Source: Dehalococcoidia bacterium (lineage in GTDB: Bacteria > Chloroflexota > Dehalococcoidia > E44-bin15). Taken from it: a stretch of 64,000 bases of DNA. Under the pieces are notes generated by a model. The model ran no database searches. It saw nothing but the letters and a program-made list of their open reading frames with translations, and had not been told where the DNA came from. The translations under genes and the position numbers were made by a program. Shown piece by piece: positions 49,998 through 59,533 of the stretch; within the stretch, counting starts at the first letter, position 1; each line of letters opens with the position of its first letter. The stretch is taken from NCBI GenBank assembly GCA_041649635.1, contig JBAZMV010000002.1:62001-126000 (forward strand), in the 5' to 3' direction.

Positions 49998-51815
49998 CTA
50001 TAAGCTCTCTTTCAACCTCTGCGCCAGCGGGCGCGTCATGCCCGGAACCGCCGCAATGTCGTCTATGGCCGCCTCGCGTATACCCTTCATCGAGCCGAAT
50101 TTTAGCAGCAGCGCCTTCTTGCGCCTGGGTCCGATGCCGGACACGCCGTCGAGCGCGGATCTCATTGTTTCCTTAGCACTTACCTTATGATGGTAGCCGA
50201 TAGCAAAACGATGCGCCTCGTCGCGGATACGTTGGACCAGATGCAGCGCATCGGAGTCGCGCGGCAGCACCACGGGCTCATCGATTCCCGAAAGGAATAT
50301 CTCCTCGTTTTCCTTAGCGATGCCGGCCACAGGAATGTAGTTTACCTCGAGGTTGCTCATCTCATCCAGCGCCGCGTTCAAATGTCCCCTGCCGCCGTCT
50401 ATTATCACCAGGTCCGGGACCAGACCCCAGGAGCCCTCCGACTGGCCCACCCTGCTGAAACGCCTTCTCAGTATCTCTTTCATCATGGCGTAATCGTCTA
50501 TGCCGCCCACGCTCTTGATGCGGAAACGGCGGTAATGGGCTTTCTTCGGCAGGCCGTTCTCGAAGACTACCATACTGCCCACAGCTGCCTTACCCTGTAT
50601 ATTAGAGATATCGTAGCACTCGATACGGTGCAGCGTACCGGGGAGATGTATGGCCTCTTTCAATGCCGTAAGTGTCGATGATGTTTTATCCGTATCCGAC
50701 AGGTCATTGACTATCATCTGCTCGATGCCGTGTACAGCGTTCTCGGCGACCATGTCCACAAGCTTCTTCTTATCGCCGCGGAAAGGAACGTGGAGCCTGA
50801 CACTGGAGCCGCGTTTGCAGGAGAGCCATTCCTCAAGTAGGAAGAAGTCGTCCGGCTGATGCTGCAGAAGTATCAGGGGCGGTATATAGGATGACGAACT
50901 GTAGAACTGATTGAGGAAGCTTGCCATTATCTTTCCATCATCCTCCTCTTGCACACCCAGCACTGTGAAATTGTCCTTTTCGACAAGCTTGCCTTCCCTG
51001 ATAAAGAATATCTGTACATACGCCTGGTCGTAGTTCCTGGCGAAGGCGATGACGTCCTGATCATCGCCTTCAGCGGCGGCTACCCTCTGATGCTGCGTGA
51101 CCATCTCAACCGAACGTATCTGGTCGCGCAGCACCGCCGCGCGCTCGTAATCCATGCATCCCGCAGCCGAGGCCATCTCCAGCCGCAGTTCCCGTAAAAT
51201 GTCGTCCCTTTTGCCGTCCAAGAACATTATCACCTGATTGATTATCGCTCCGTATTCCTCCTCGGACACGTCCCCCACGCAGGGGCCGCAGCAGCGGTGA
51301 ATGTAATACTCGAGGCACGGCCTGCTGTCTTTCCCTGTGATGGTGCGCTTGCAGGAACGGAAAGGGAAGAGCTGTTTCAAAAGGTTCAGCGTTCTCCTCA
51401 CGGATTGTGCGCTGGCATACGGCCCGAAGTAGCGCGAGCCGTCCTTTTCCATGTGCCTGGTGATGAAAACGCGCGGCCAACTGTTGCAGATATCTATCTT
51501 GAGGTAAGGGTATGTCTTATCGTCCTTGAGACGCACGTTGTAACGGGGCCGGTATTTCTTGATCAGGTTGTTCTCAAGGATCAGCGCTTCCTGCTCCGAA
51601 TCCGTAACGATGAATTCGAAATCGGATATGTAGGAGAGCATCCTGAGCTGTTTGCGGGACAGCCCCTCTTCAACACCGAAGTAGCTTCTAACCCTGCTGC
51701 GAAGGTTGGCTGCCTTGCCGACATAAATCACGCCGCCGGCGCCGTCTTTGAAGATGTAAACGCCCGATTGTTGAGGCAACGCGTCGATCTGCTTCTGCAG
51801 GCGCTTTTTGTCCAT
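49998..51815 (-). CDS. uvrC: Excinuclease ABC subunit C
   Basis: The product is 605 residues from MDKKRLQKQ at 51815. It has a GIY-YIG nuclease domain (about 10-90, SGVYIFKDGAGGVIYVGKA), a UVR motif (about 200-235), the RNase-H-like UvrC_N/C nuclease part (about 370-530, IECYDISNIQGKAAVGSMVV, DLVIIDGGRGHLNAAL) and C-terminal tandem HhH (SGIGPRRKKALLLKFGS). It makes both incisions in nucleotide excision repair with UvrA and UvrB, which are not in this window. It is last in the fabF-recJ-xer-...-uvrC operon. Confidence 0.95.
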   Translation of the reverse strand: MDKKRLQKQIDALPQQSGVYIFKDGAGGVIYVGKAANLRSRVRSYFGVEEGLSRKQLRMLSYISDFEFIVTDSEQEALILENNLIKKYRPRYNVRLKDDKTYPYLKIDICNSWPRVFITRHMEKDGSRYFGPYASAQSVRRTLNLLKQLFPFRSCKRTITGKDSRPCLEYYIHRCCGPCVGDVSEEEYGAIINQVIMFLDGKRDDILRELRLEMASAAGCMDYERAAVLRDQIRSVEMVTQHQRVAAAEGDDQDVIAFARNYDQAYVQIFFIREGKLVEKDNFTVLGVQEEDDGKIMASFLNQFYSSSSYIPPLILLQHQPDDFFLLEEWLSCKRGSSVRLHVPFRGDKKKLVDMVAENAVHGIEQMIVNDLSDTDKTSSTLTALKEAIHLPGTLHRIECYDISNIQGKAAVGSMVVFENGLPKKAHYRRFRIKSVGGIDDYAMMKEILRRRFSRVGQSEGSWGLVPDLVIIDGGRGHLNAALDEMSNLEVNYIPVAGIAKENEEIFLSGIDEPVVLPRDSDALHLVQRIRDEAHRFAIGYHHKVSAKETMRSALDGVSGIGPRRKKALLLKFGSMKGIREAAIDDIAAVPGMTRPLAQRLKESL

Positions 51816-51831
51816 GAGACGCTTTCCCTGA

Positions 51832-52149
51832 TCAAAGCACGAAGGCAAGAACTATCAGGATGAGGACCAGGGGCACCGCGACTATGGCGATCTTGCGGAT
51901 ATCGCGAACCACGTACTGGTACCGGTTCTCATCCAGTTGAGCTGATTGAGAAGGCTTCGCTGATATATTGCGCGCCGGCTTCTCAACTATCTCGGAGCTT
52001 ACACTCGAAGAAGTGACCGCGGTTCCGGTTGAGGCCGGAACGCCCGAAGATTCAACATGCTTGTCGGAAGACTGCGATTTTTTCTTCCTTTTTCTTTCCC
52101 TGCTTATCGCAGCCTGCCTTGATGCAATCTGATGAGACCTTTTTGTCAT
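51832..52149 (-). CDS. Small protein with basic N-terminus and C-terminal membrane anchor
   Basis: This 105-residue protein has a basic, probably disordered N-terminus (RQAAISRERKRKKKSQSSDK), a Ser/Thr-rich middle and one membrane helix at the very end (IAIVAVPLVLILIVLAFVL), i.e. a tail-anchored layout. The family is unrecognised. It starts 1 bp after the 65-residue gene and ends 16 bp before uvrC, so it is co-transcribed with DNA-repair genes without a clear link to repair. Confidence 0.65.
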   Translation of the reverse strand: MTKRSHQIASRQAAISRERKRKKKSQSSDKHVESSGVPASTGTAVTSSSVSSEIVEKPARNISAKPSQSAQLDENRYQYVVRDIRKIAIVAVPLVLILIVLAFVL

Positions 52150-52150
52150 C

Positions 52151-52348
52151 TTAACTCACCTTAACCACATTTCCATCTTCTACCTGGCATGTCACAGGCG
52201 TATTCATCCGCTTAAAAGCGAAATCTATGCTTACCTGACACTTTAAATCCAGCTTTTTCTCCTGGCCTCTAATGTTGATAACAAGTACCGGCCCGTTTAC
52301 ACCGTCCCTTATCCCGATTAGAATTCCTTTCAGCGTTTCGCTTGCCAT
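52151..52348 (-). CDS. Small protein of unknown function
   Basis: This 65-residue protein is predicted to be an all-beta fold (TLKGILIGIRDGVNGPVLVI, then VTCQVEDGNVVKV). No Cys or membrane segment suggests metal binding or export. The family is unrecognised. It lies between the recombinase gene and the tail-anchored protein gene in the same operon. Confidence 0.6.
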   Translation of the reverse strand: MASETLKGILIGIRDGVNGPVLVINIRGQEKKLDLKCQVSIDFAFKRMNTPVTCQVEDGNVVKVS

Positions 52349-52371
52349 ACAACTCCTTTAATCGCTATCCG

Positions 52372-53283
52372 CTATTTCTCGGCTCTCGGGTGAGCCTTGT
52401 CGTACGAATGACGGACGTGCTCGCTCGTCAGGTGCGTATATATTTGCGTTGAAGATATGTTGGCATGACCGAGAAGCTCCTGAACAGATCTCAAGTCCGC
52501 CCCTCCATTCAGTATATGAGTCGCGAAGCTGTGTCTCAGGGTATGGGGCGTCACCGCCTTCTTGATGCCGGCGGCTTTGGCATGCCCCTTTAATATCAGC
52601 CAGAAACCCTGCCTCGTTAACCGCTCGCCGCGCCTGTTCAGGAACAGGGCGTGCTCCTCTTTGCCTTTCAAAAGTTGAGGGCGCCCTTCCGAGATATAAT
52701 CCTTAATACTTCGAATCGCTCTATCATGTATCGGTATAATGCGTTCCTTGGAGCCTTTACCCAGACAGCGCACAAAGCTAGCCTTGAGATTTATATCATT
52801 AACGTTCAAGTCTACAAGCTCGGAGACCCTCATACCGCATGCGTACAACAGTTCGAGCATGGCGACGTCCCTCATTGCTTCAGGCGCCGATGATTTTGCC
52901 GGCTGGGCCAGCAGCGCGTCAACTTCCTGCAACGATAGGGGCTTGGGCAGAGATTTATTTACCTTGGGGGAACTGATATTTTCGGTTGGGTCGTTTTGAA
53001 TCTTCCGTTCGGCAACGAGGAAGGCAAAGAACGATTTTACCGCCGCTACTTTCCTGGCCACTGTGGCCGATGAATAATTCCTATCCTTAAGATCGATGAT
53101 ATAACTAATCAGCAAATTGCGGTCCACCGATGTCCAATCAGCCTTGAACCCCTTTGCGGATGCCGTTCCCTCAATAAAACCGGCGAGCTGATCCAGGTCA
53201 TTCCTGTAAGCGCCGATGGTATTAACTGAAAATCCTTTCTCAATAGCAAGATAGTTAAGAAAGGATTTGACGAGATTCCTCAT
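52372..53283 (-). CDS. XerC/XerD-type tyrosine recombinase
   Basis: This 303-residue protein has a SAM-like N-terminal core-binding domain (about 1-90) and a catalytic domain with R (CGMRVSELVDL), K, HxxR (TPHTLRHSFATHIL), H (LGHANISS) and the nucleophile Tyr (TQIYTHL). Size and sequence fit the housekeeping Xer recombinases that resolve chromosome dimers at dif. No integron, transposon or att site adjoins it and it is inside a conserved operon. Without a genome-wide view it cannot be called XerC or XerD. Confidence 0.9.
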   Translation of the reverse strand: MRNLVKSFLNYLAIEKGFSVNTIGAYRNDLDQLAGFIEGTASAKGFKADWTSVDRNLLISYIIDLKDRNYSSATVARKVAAVKSFFAFLVAERKIQNDPTENISSPKVNKSLPKPLSLQEVDALLAQPAKSSAPEAMRDVAMLELLYACGMRVSELVDLNVNDINLKASFVRCLGKGSKERIIPIHDRAIRSIKDYISEGRPQLLKGKEEHALFLNRRGERLTRQGFWLILKGHAKAAGIKKAVTPHTLRHSFATHILNGGADLRSVQELLGHANISSTQIYTHLTSEHVRHSYDKAHPRAEK

Positions 53284-53380
53284 TCATTGCTCCTTTGGCA
53301 ATTTATAGTGAAGCCATTTTAACATAACGCTATAAAAAATGCACTAGCCTGAGTTGCGGACAGCTTTGACAATCCGGATA

Positions 53381-55081
53381 TTAATTGGAGGGAAGAAAAT
53401 CTATGATATTGAGCTGAAGAGATGCTCTGCCGCGCCATTCGTTGATCTGTAGGTTAAAAATAATATCGATACGGGGGCTCACCTCTTTCAAGAACCTCCC
53501 CTTTTTAAAAGCGATGCCGTCCCATTTTGTGCTGCCGTCGCTCAGTTTGAATTTCAGGTGGTCTCCGTTGTTGCCGACGCATTTGCAGTCTTCGACGGTG
53601 ATGCCTCGCGCCAGGAAAACCGGATATGGATTCGCGGAGCCGAATGGAGCCAATTGTTGGATCATCTTGAAGGCGTTTCCTTCCAGCTCGGTCAAATGAA
53701 CTTCGGCATCGACCAGAATATGAGGATGAACCTCAAGCAGATCAGCCTGCTCCGCGATCTTCTCCGTCAACCTCATGCGCAATTCGCTCAGTTTATTCGT
53801 AGCGATCGTAAATCCCGCCGCCATGGGGTGACCCCCGTAGCGATGAAGTAGATCGCTGCAACCGCTCAAGGCCTCTATGATGCTGACTTCGGGAACGCTC
53901 CTGGCGCTGCCTTTTGTCCATTCGGACCCTTGTTCGAATACCACGGCTGGACGGTAGAACTCTTCCGCAAGCTTGCCTGCTACCACCCCCACAACACCGC
54001 TGTGGAAATCGTGTCCTCCCACCATGATCAGCGGAGCGTCGGCAGTCTCTTTGACGATCTGCTCTTTTGCCTTGGCGATAAGGACCTCGGTCAGACGCTG
54101 CCGTTCGCTGTTCTTTTTCTCAAGCAACTCGGCAAGCTTCCGCGCCTCATCGACCGAATCCGTGGAGAGCAACTTTAATCCTATGCCGGCGTGATCCAGT
54201 CTCCCGGCCGCGTTCAGCCTTGGCGCCAGCACCCAGGAAATAACTTCGGTATCGATGGCGGAGGCGGGTATTCCTGCACACTTTGCCAGTTCTTTAATAC
54301 CCACCCGCTTCGTCTTCCGCAGTATCTCCAGCCCCCGTTTTACCAGATATCTGTTCTCTTCAAGCAGGGAAACCATGTCGGCTACGGTGCCCAGTGCCAC
54401 GAGGTCCAGGAACGATTCAACATTTTTATCTGATTTCAGCGAGCCGTTAATCGCTTGCAAAAGCTTGTATGCGACGCCCACTCCGGCGAGGTCGTTAAAC
54501 GGATACCGGGAGTCGCCGCGCTTTGGGTCGATTACGGCGACGGCGGGCGGCATCTCCGCCGGGATGTTATGGTGATCCGTAACAACCACATCCATGCCAA
54601 GCCTGTTCGCTTCAATAATCTCCGGACCGGCGCTGATGCCGCAATCGGCTGTGATCAGCAGACTTATGCCTTCTCCCGAAAGGTATGATATAGCGGCGTT
54701 ATTCAAGCCGTATCCCTCGTCGCCGCGGTGAGGGATATAAGAGACCACATCCGCGCCGAGAGCCTTGAGCCCTTCGTTCAATAGTGTGGTAGCGGTGATG
54801 CCGTCGGCGTCGAAATCGCCGTATATGGCAATCTTCTCCCCGGATTCCAGGGCGCTCCTTATCCTCGCCACGGCATCATCAATATCGGGAAGTAGGAGAG
54901 GGTCGTTGTGTAGGCGTTCATCAGCGGCGAGAAAGGACTCAATCGTCTCGGAAGTAATTATGCCCCTGTTGTAAAGCAGCTGGACGGTGAGCGGAGAAAG
55001 ACCGGCCCCGGCTTTTTGAGTGATGTTATTTAGATGTTCTTCCGATATCCGGGGAAGCACCTGCCAGCTGTTGCGTTTCAC
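53381..55081 (-). CDS. recJ: Single-stranded-DNA-specific exonuclease
   Basis: This 566-residue protein uses a GTG start that overlaps the fabF stop by one base (TAGTG). It shows DHH-family motifs IYGDFDADGITATTLL, VTDHHNIP, DLVALGTVADMVSLL, and the DHHA1 motif GGHDFHSGVVGVVAGKLAE with YGGHPMAAGFTI, plus a C-terminal OB-like domain. RecJ degrades single-stranded DNA 5' to 3' in recombination and mismatch repair. Length is typical. Confidence 0.95.
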   Translation of the reverse strand: MKRNSWQVLPRISEEHLNNITQKAGAGLSPLTVQLLYNRGIITSETIESFLAADERLHNDPLLLPDIDDAVARIRSALESGEKIAIYGDFDADGITATTLLNEGLKALGADVVSYIPHRGDEGYGLNNAAISYLSGEGISLLITADCGISAGPEIIEANRLGMDVVVTDHHNIPAEMPPAVAVIDPKRGDSRYPFNDLAGVGVAYKLLQAINGSLKSDKNVESFLDLVALGTVADMVSLLEENRYLVKRGLEILRKTKRVGIKELAKCAGIPASAIDTEVISWVLAPRLNAAGRLDHAGIGLKLLSTDSVDEARKLAELLEKKNSERQRLTEVLIAKAKEQIVKETADAPLIMVGGHDFHSGVVGVVAGKLAEEFYRPAVVFEQGSEWTKGSARSVPEVSIIEALSGCSDLLHRYGGHPMAAGFTIATNKLSELRMRLTEKIAEQADLLEVHPHILVDAEVHLTELEGNAFKMIQQLAPFGSANPYPVFLARGITVEDCKCVGNNGDHLKFKLSDGSTKWDGIAFKKGRFLKEVSPRIDIIFNLQINEWRGRASLQLNIIDFLPSN

Positions 55082-56319
55082 TATCTCCCCTCGAATCTGC
55101 GGAAGATAAGGGTCGAGTTGTGACCGCCGAAGCCGAACACGTTGGAGAGTACTGTTGACAGCGCCGCTTTTCTAGACGTGTTGGGCACGTAGTCCAGGTC
55201 GCATTCAGGGTCCGGATTCGTCAGGTTCATCGTCGGCGGGATGACGCCGTTCTGGATCGCGAGTATGCTTATCGCCGCCTCTACCGAACCGGCAGCGCCG
55301 AGCAGGTGCCCTGTCATCGATTTTGTGGAGCTCACGGGAACCTTGTACGCGTAATCTTTAAAGACGGTTTTGATAGCCATCGTTTCGTTCTTATCGTTCA
55401 ACGGAGTTGAGGTGCCGTGCGCGTTGATATAGTCAATCTGAGAGGGCTCCAAGCCCGCCTCTTTCAGCGCTGTGGCCATAGCCCTGGCCCCGCCCTCGCC
55501 GCCTGCTGCCGGCTGCGTGATATGGAATGCGTCGCTGGTAGCGCCGTAGCCCACGAGCTCCGCCAGTATATTTGCGCCCCGCTTCTCGGCATGTTCAAGG
55601 CTCTCCAGGACAAGCACCGCCGCCCCCTCGCCGATGATGAACCCGTCCCGCTCCGCGTCGAACGGGCGCGAGGCTTTCTTGGGCTCGTTATTCCTGATCG
55701 AGAGAGCGCGGGCCGAGTTGAAACCGGCGAAGGCGATAGGCGTCATGACCGACTCGGCGCCGCCGGCGATCATCACAGATACCCTTCCCCTCTTGATTAT
55801 CTCGTACGACGTACCTATGGCATCGGAGCCGCTGGCGCAGGCCGAAGCGGTACAGAAGTTGGGCCCCTTGGCGCCCAGCATTATCGAAACCTGCCCGGAC
55901 GCCATATCAGGTATCATCATCGGTATAAGAAAAGGACTGACCCTGTCCGCCCCTTTTTCTTTCATCACTTCATATTGGCCCAGCAATGTTGTCAGTCCGC
56001 CCAATCCGCACCCGATTATTACGCCGGTCTCCTGGGAGGGGATGTCCTTAATGCCGGCGTGGTTCACCGCCTGGAGCGCGGAAACCACGGCCAGTTGCAC
56101 GAATCGATCCATGTGCCGCGCTTCCTTGCGGTCTATATACTGCGTCGGGTCGAATCCTTTAACCTCCGCTGCGATCTTGGTTTCGGTGATCGCCGGGTCG
56201 AATTGCGTGATCACGTCGACACCGGACTCGCCGTTTATCAGATTCTGCCATGTAGAAGATACATCGAGACCAACGGGAGTCACCATCCCTATGCCTGTGA
56301 CTACTACTCGACTATTCAA
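55081..56319 (-). CDS. fabF: 3-Oxoacyl-ACP synthase II
   Basis: This 412-residue protein has the Cys-His-His set of condensing enzymes: nucleophile TASACASGSDAIG, YINAHGTSTPLNDKNET, and STKSMTGHLLGAAGSVEA. It elongates acyl-ACP with malonyl-ACP in fatty-acid synthesis. The length matches FabF. No acpP or fabG neighbour is present. Instead it heads the operon with recJ. Confidence 0.95.
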   Translation of the reverse strand: MNSRVVVTGIGMVTPVGLDVSSTWQNLINGESGVDVITQFDPAITETKIAAEVKGFDPTQYIDRKEARHMDRFVQLAVVSALQAVNHAGIKDIPSQETGVIIGCGLGGLTTLLGQYEVMKEKGADRVSPFLIPMMIPDMASGQVSIMLGAKGPNFCTASACASGSDAIGTSYEIIKRGRVSVMIAGGAESVMTPIAFAGFNSARALSIRNNEPKKASRPFDAERDGFIIGEGAAVLVLESLEHAEKRGANILAELVGYGATSDAFHITQPAAGGEGGARAMATALKEAGLEPSQIDYINAHGTSTPLNDKNETMAIKTVFKDYAYKVPVSSTKSMTGHLLGAAGSVEAAISILAIQNGVIPPTMNLTNPDPECDLDYVPNTSRKAALSTVLSNVFGFGGHNSTLIFRRFEGR

Positions 56320-56453
56320 TTAAACGATCCCCCTCTCAAGACATCATGTAAATGAATCAGCGGGTTCATAGTCCAATCCGTCATTTCGCACATACTGAAC
56401 ACAATAACATATAATAACATAACTTAAATCTCAGTCAAACCTCCGGAGCGGCC

Positions 56454-57176
56454 GTGCCGCAAGTCGACAGCTATGCGCTTGATGATGTAATGCTGTCTGT
56501 GGTAGATTGCAATAGAAAGCTGAATGGCGGTAATTCGATGGATCTGGCAGGAAGCAGAGAGGAATTATTCAGGAGGCTGCGCCGCGATATAAGCGACAAG
56601 CGCATCCTGGACGCGATGTGGCGCGTGCCACGCGAACTTTTCGTCACGGCGGTGAACTACCCTTACGCTTACGATGACCGGCCGCTGCCGATTGGGGAGG
56701 GCCAGACTATATCGCAGCCCTTCATCGTGGCGCTGATGACTCAGGCTCTTGAGATTGATGATTATAGCAAGGTACTGGAGCTGGGCACAGGCAGCGGATA
56801 CCAGACGGCCATACTCGCAGACCTGGCCGGGCAGGTGATTACGGTCGAGCGGCTGCCGGGCCTGTCAAAATCGGCTGAGACCATCCTCAACAATATGGGC
56901 TACACTAACATCTCGTTTCGTATTGCGTCGGACGTTCTCGGCTGGCCGGACGACGGCCCCTATGATGCGATACTTGTAACAGCGGCGGCCCCCAAGGTTC
57001 CGCATGCGCTGGTAGACCAATTAAAAGAGGGGGGCAGGCTGGTTATTCCGGTGGGCTCGCGCTGGGAACAGATGCTGCTTCAGGTGATAAAACGCGAGAA
57101 TGAAACGGAGGTAAACAACCTGACCTCGTGCCGTTTCGTGCCTCTGATAGGGGAGGACGCTTGGAGCGGTGATTAG
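56454..57176 (+). CDS. pcm: Protein-L-isoaspartate O-methyltransferase
   Basis: This 240-residue protein uses a GTG start at 56454 after CCGGAG. An internal ATG at 56538 is an alternative. It has the PCMT motifs RVPRELFVTA, the SAM-binding VLELGTGSGYQTAILADLAG and DAILVTAAAPKVPHALVDQL. The enzyme methylates isoaspartyl residues to repair aged proteins. Its stop overlaps by 4 bp the stop of the convergent gene at 57173-57733. Confidence 0.93.
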   Translation: MPQVDSYALDDVMLSVVDCNRKLNGGNSMDLAGSREELFRRLRRDISDKRILDAMWRVPRELFVTAVNYPYAYDDRPLPIGEGQTISQPFIVALMTQALEIDDYSKVLELGTGSGYQTAILADLAGQVITVERLPGLSKSAETILNNMGYTNISFRIASDVLGWPDDGPYDAILVTAAAPKVPHALVDQLKEGGRLVIPVGSRWEQMLLQVIKRENETEVNNLTSCRFVPLIGEDAWSGD

Positions 57177-57733
57177 CCCTTATCTATCGGCTCCTTCTTT
57201 TTCCTGGGCCACAACCAGAAGGCGATCAAAGTGCAGAGCAACACTCCTGCTATAATGGCCCCGGTCCACTTCAGCAGGCAGAAGACGGTCATTATTATGC
57301 CTGCACCGATTACACCGGCTACGATCGAGGGAAAGGCGTCCCTGAATCTCATGCCCAGCAGGCAGGCGGCCACCGTGCCCGTCCAGGCGCCGGTTATAGG
57401 CAGGGGTATGGCTACGAACACGGCGAGTCCGATCTTTCCATATTTCCGTATCGCATCGGAGCGGCGCTCGGCGCTCTCGATATATTTCTCGGAAAGTACG
57501 CCCAGGAATCCCATTTTTAGAAACAGGCGTCTTATGCGGTCGAGGAAGAAAAATAAGAAAGGTATCGGGAGCAGGTTCCCAATTATCGCTATGGGCAATA
57601 CTGTATACCAGTGCATGTCGTATACGGGTATACCGACAAGCAAAGCGCCGCGCAGTTCCGAGATTGGAAGCAACGAGAGGATGAAAACTATGATGGGTTC
57701 CGCAAAGCCGTGATCCGATAAAAATTGTTCCAC
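57173..57733 (-). CDS. Putative small multidrug export protein (COG2426-like)
   Basis: The product is 186 residues from a GTG at 57733 with GGAG 6 nt before it. The frame is open further upstream into a repeat. Five or six membrane helices are visible. The family motif LPISELRGALLVGIP is near the N-terminus, followed by a cytoplasmic loop RRSDAIRKYGKIGLAVFVAI and PITGAWTGTVAA. The family name suggests drug export, but experimental support for that role is thin. Confidence 0.8.
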   Translation of the reverse strand: MEQFLSDHGFAEPIIVFILSLLPISELRGALLVGIPVYDMHWYTVLPIAIIGNLLPIPFLFFFLDRIRRLFLKMGFLGVLSEKYIESAERRSDAIRKYGKIGLAVFVAIPLPITGAWTGTVAACLLGMRFRDAFPSIVAGVIGAGIIMTVFCLLKWTGAIIAGVLLCTLIAFWLWPRKKKEPIDKG

Positions 57734-57790
57734 GATACGCTCCAGCAAAAGATACCAGTCGGCCCGATGTGTTGTCAAGGTATATTGGAT

Positions 57791-57883
57791 GTTCAACCCC
57801 CTTTATCCCCCAATCTTGGGGGATGTAAAAAAGAGTTAGGGGACACCCCTAAAACCCCGTCAGGAGACGAGTCTCCTGTACCT
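57791..57883 (-). repeat. Composite hairpin repeat unit (copy 3)
   Basis: It contains CCCCCAATCTTGGGGG, AGGGGACACCCCT and CAGGAGACGAGTCTCCTG in the same order as 28101-28191. Confidence 0.75.
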
Positions 57884-57941
57884 CTGTTACAGATGGCACG
57901 GCGAGCGACGACCCTTCGTTGCGTTTATAGCAGCCATAAAT

Positions 57942-57970
57942 GTACGGGCGCGAGCTGAACGCGCCCGTAC
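57942..57970. repeat. GTACGGGCGCG palindrome
   Basis: An 11-bp perfect inverted repeat (GTACGGGCGCG/CGCGCCCGTAC) around a short loop. It resembles the GTAGGGGC-armed family but with altered arms. Confidence 0.6.
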
Positions 57971-58073
57971 GTAATATACCGCGCGCCGCAGCTGTGAAGT
58001 CGTTGGCCGATACTAGACATAAAATATAAACTACAACTTGCCCAAGTATAAAAAGGTTGCTATACTACCACGT

Positions 58074-59531
58074 ATGGAATTTGAAACCGTCATCGGGCTG
58101 GAGGTACACTCGCAACTGCTTACAAAGAGCAAGATGTTCTGTGCCTGCAGCGCTGACTATTCGAGCGCCGAGCCCAATACACATGTCTGTCCCGTGTGCC
58201 TGGGCATGCCGGGCGTTATGCCCGTAATAAACAAAAAAGCCCTTGAATACACGGCGATGACGGCGCTGGCTCTGCACTGTGAAATACCGGAGTATTCCAA
58301 GTTCGACCGCAAGAACTATCCCTACCCCGACCTGATGAAGGGGTATCAGATATCGCAATACGATGCGCCCATCGGCGTGGGCGGCTGGCTGGAGGTTAAG
58401 GTCGACAGCGCAACTAGGCGGATCGGCATAACCAGGGTTCATCTTGAGGAGGACACCGCCAAGCTTACCCATCGCAATGAATCGGGCGGAGAGCCGTACA
58501 GCCTCGTCGATGTCAATCGCGCCGGCACGCCGCTCATGGAGATCGTCGGCGAGCCGGACATACGATCGCCGGAGGAGGCGCGGCAGTACCTGGTGAATCT
58601 CAGAGCTATACTTCAGTTCCTTGGCGTATCCAGCGGCAATATGGAGGAGGGCAGCTTTCGCTGCGATGCCAATATCAGCATAAGAGAACCCGGTGGCGCT
58701 CTCTCGTCCAAGGTGGAAGTAAAGAACATGAACAGCTTCAAGGCGGTGTTCCGAGCCCTGGAGTTCGAGCAGAGACGGCAGAGGGATGTGGTTGAGAGCG
58801 GCGGACGCGTGGAGCAGGAGACCAGGGGCTGGGTCGACGACCGCGGCGTCACGGTTTCGCAGCGCAGCAAGGAATACGCTCATGATTACCGCTACTTCCC
58901 GGAGCCCGATCTGCCCCCGCTTTCTTTCAGCCGCAGCTGGGTGCAGGAGATAGAGGCGCTGCTGCCGGAACTGCCTATCGCCAAGCGTGACAGGTTCATC
59001 GCCGAATACGGCCTGTCTGAATACGACGCCGGCCTTCTTACCAGCTCGAAATCGATGTCCGTGTTCTTCGAGCGCTGCGTCGCTTTGAGCGGCAGTCAGT
59101 CCGGGAAAAAACAGGCGAAGGTCATAAGCAATTGGATGACGGGTGAATTGTTCCGGTTGCTCAACGCGAACGATATCGACATAGAGGCGTCAAAGGTAAC
59201 GCCGGAACATCTTGTAGGTATGATAGGAAAGATCGACGACGGGACCCTTAGCGTTTCGGCGGCCAAGGTGGTTTGTGAGGACATGTTCAATACGGGAAGG
59301 AAGGCCGATGAGATAATCGCCGAGAGAGGGCTCTCGCAGATTAGCGATACTAAAGAGATAGAGGATATAATAGACAGGGTCATTGCTGACAATCCACAGC
59401 CTGTAGCCGACTTCAAGCAGGGCAAGGAGAAGGCGCAGGGTTTCCTGGTGGGGCAGATAATGAGGTTAACCAAGGGGCGGGCCAATCCCGCTCTTGTGAA
59501 TAAACTATTGAGGGAGAGGTTGGAAGGCTGA
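58074..59531 (+). CDS. gatB: Aspartyl/glutamyl-tRNA(Asn/Gln) amidotransferase subunit B
   Basis: The product is 485 residues from MEFETVIGLEVHSQL at 58074. The frame is open further upstream, but the family starts here. It has Zn-binding-like CxCxxxY...CPVCLGMPG, the GatB core EDTAKLTHR, DVNRAGTPLMEIVGEPD, and the C-terminal YqeY-like domain. It transfers ammonia to mischarged Glu-tRNA(Gln)/Asp-tRNA(Asn) together with GatA and GatC, which are not in the window. It is followed 2 bp later by secG. Confidence 0.95.
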   Translation: MEFETVIGLEVHSQLLTKSKMFCACSADYSSAEPNTHVCPVCLGMPGVMPVINKKALEYTAMTALALHCEIPEYSKFDRKNYPYPDLMKGYQISQYDAPIGVGGWLEVKVDSATRRIGITRVHLEEDTAKLTHRNESGGEPYSLVDVNRAGTPLMEIVGEPDIRSPEEARQYLVNLRAILQFLGVSSGNMEEGSFRCDANISIREPGGALSSKVEVKNMNSFKAVFRALEFEQRRQRDVVESGGRVEQETRGWVDDRGVTVSQRSKEYAHDYRYFPEPDLPPLSFSRSWVQEIEALLPELPIAKRDRFIAEYGLSEYDAGLLTSSKSMSVFFERCVALSGSQSGKKQAKVISNWMTGELFRLLNANDIDIEASKVTPEHLVGMIGKIDDGTLSVSAAKVVCEDMFNTGRKADEIIAERGLSQISDTKEIEDIIDRVIADNPQPVADFKQGKEKAQGFLVGQIMRLTKGRANPALVNKLLRERLEG

Positions 59532-59533
59532 GT

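Noticed and set aside
52372..53283. Tyrosine recombinase as sign of an integrated element or integron
   Set aside because: It lies inside a housekeeping operon with recJ and uvrC, is a standard Xer in size, and no att sites, tRNA boundary or cassette array were seen.
55417..56355. A 312-codon plus-strand frame opposite fabF
   Set aside because: It is antisense to a fully conserved fabF with all catalytic motifs, and has no domain or ribosome-binding site of its own.
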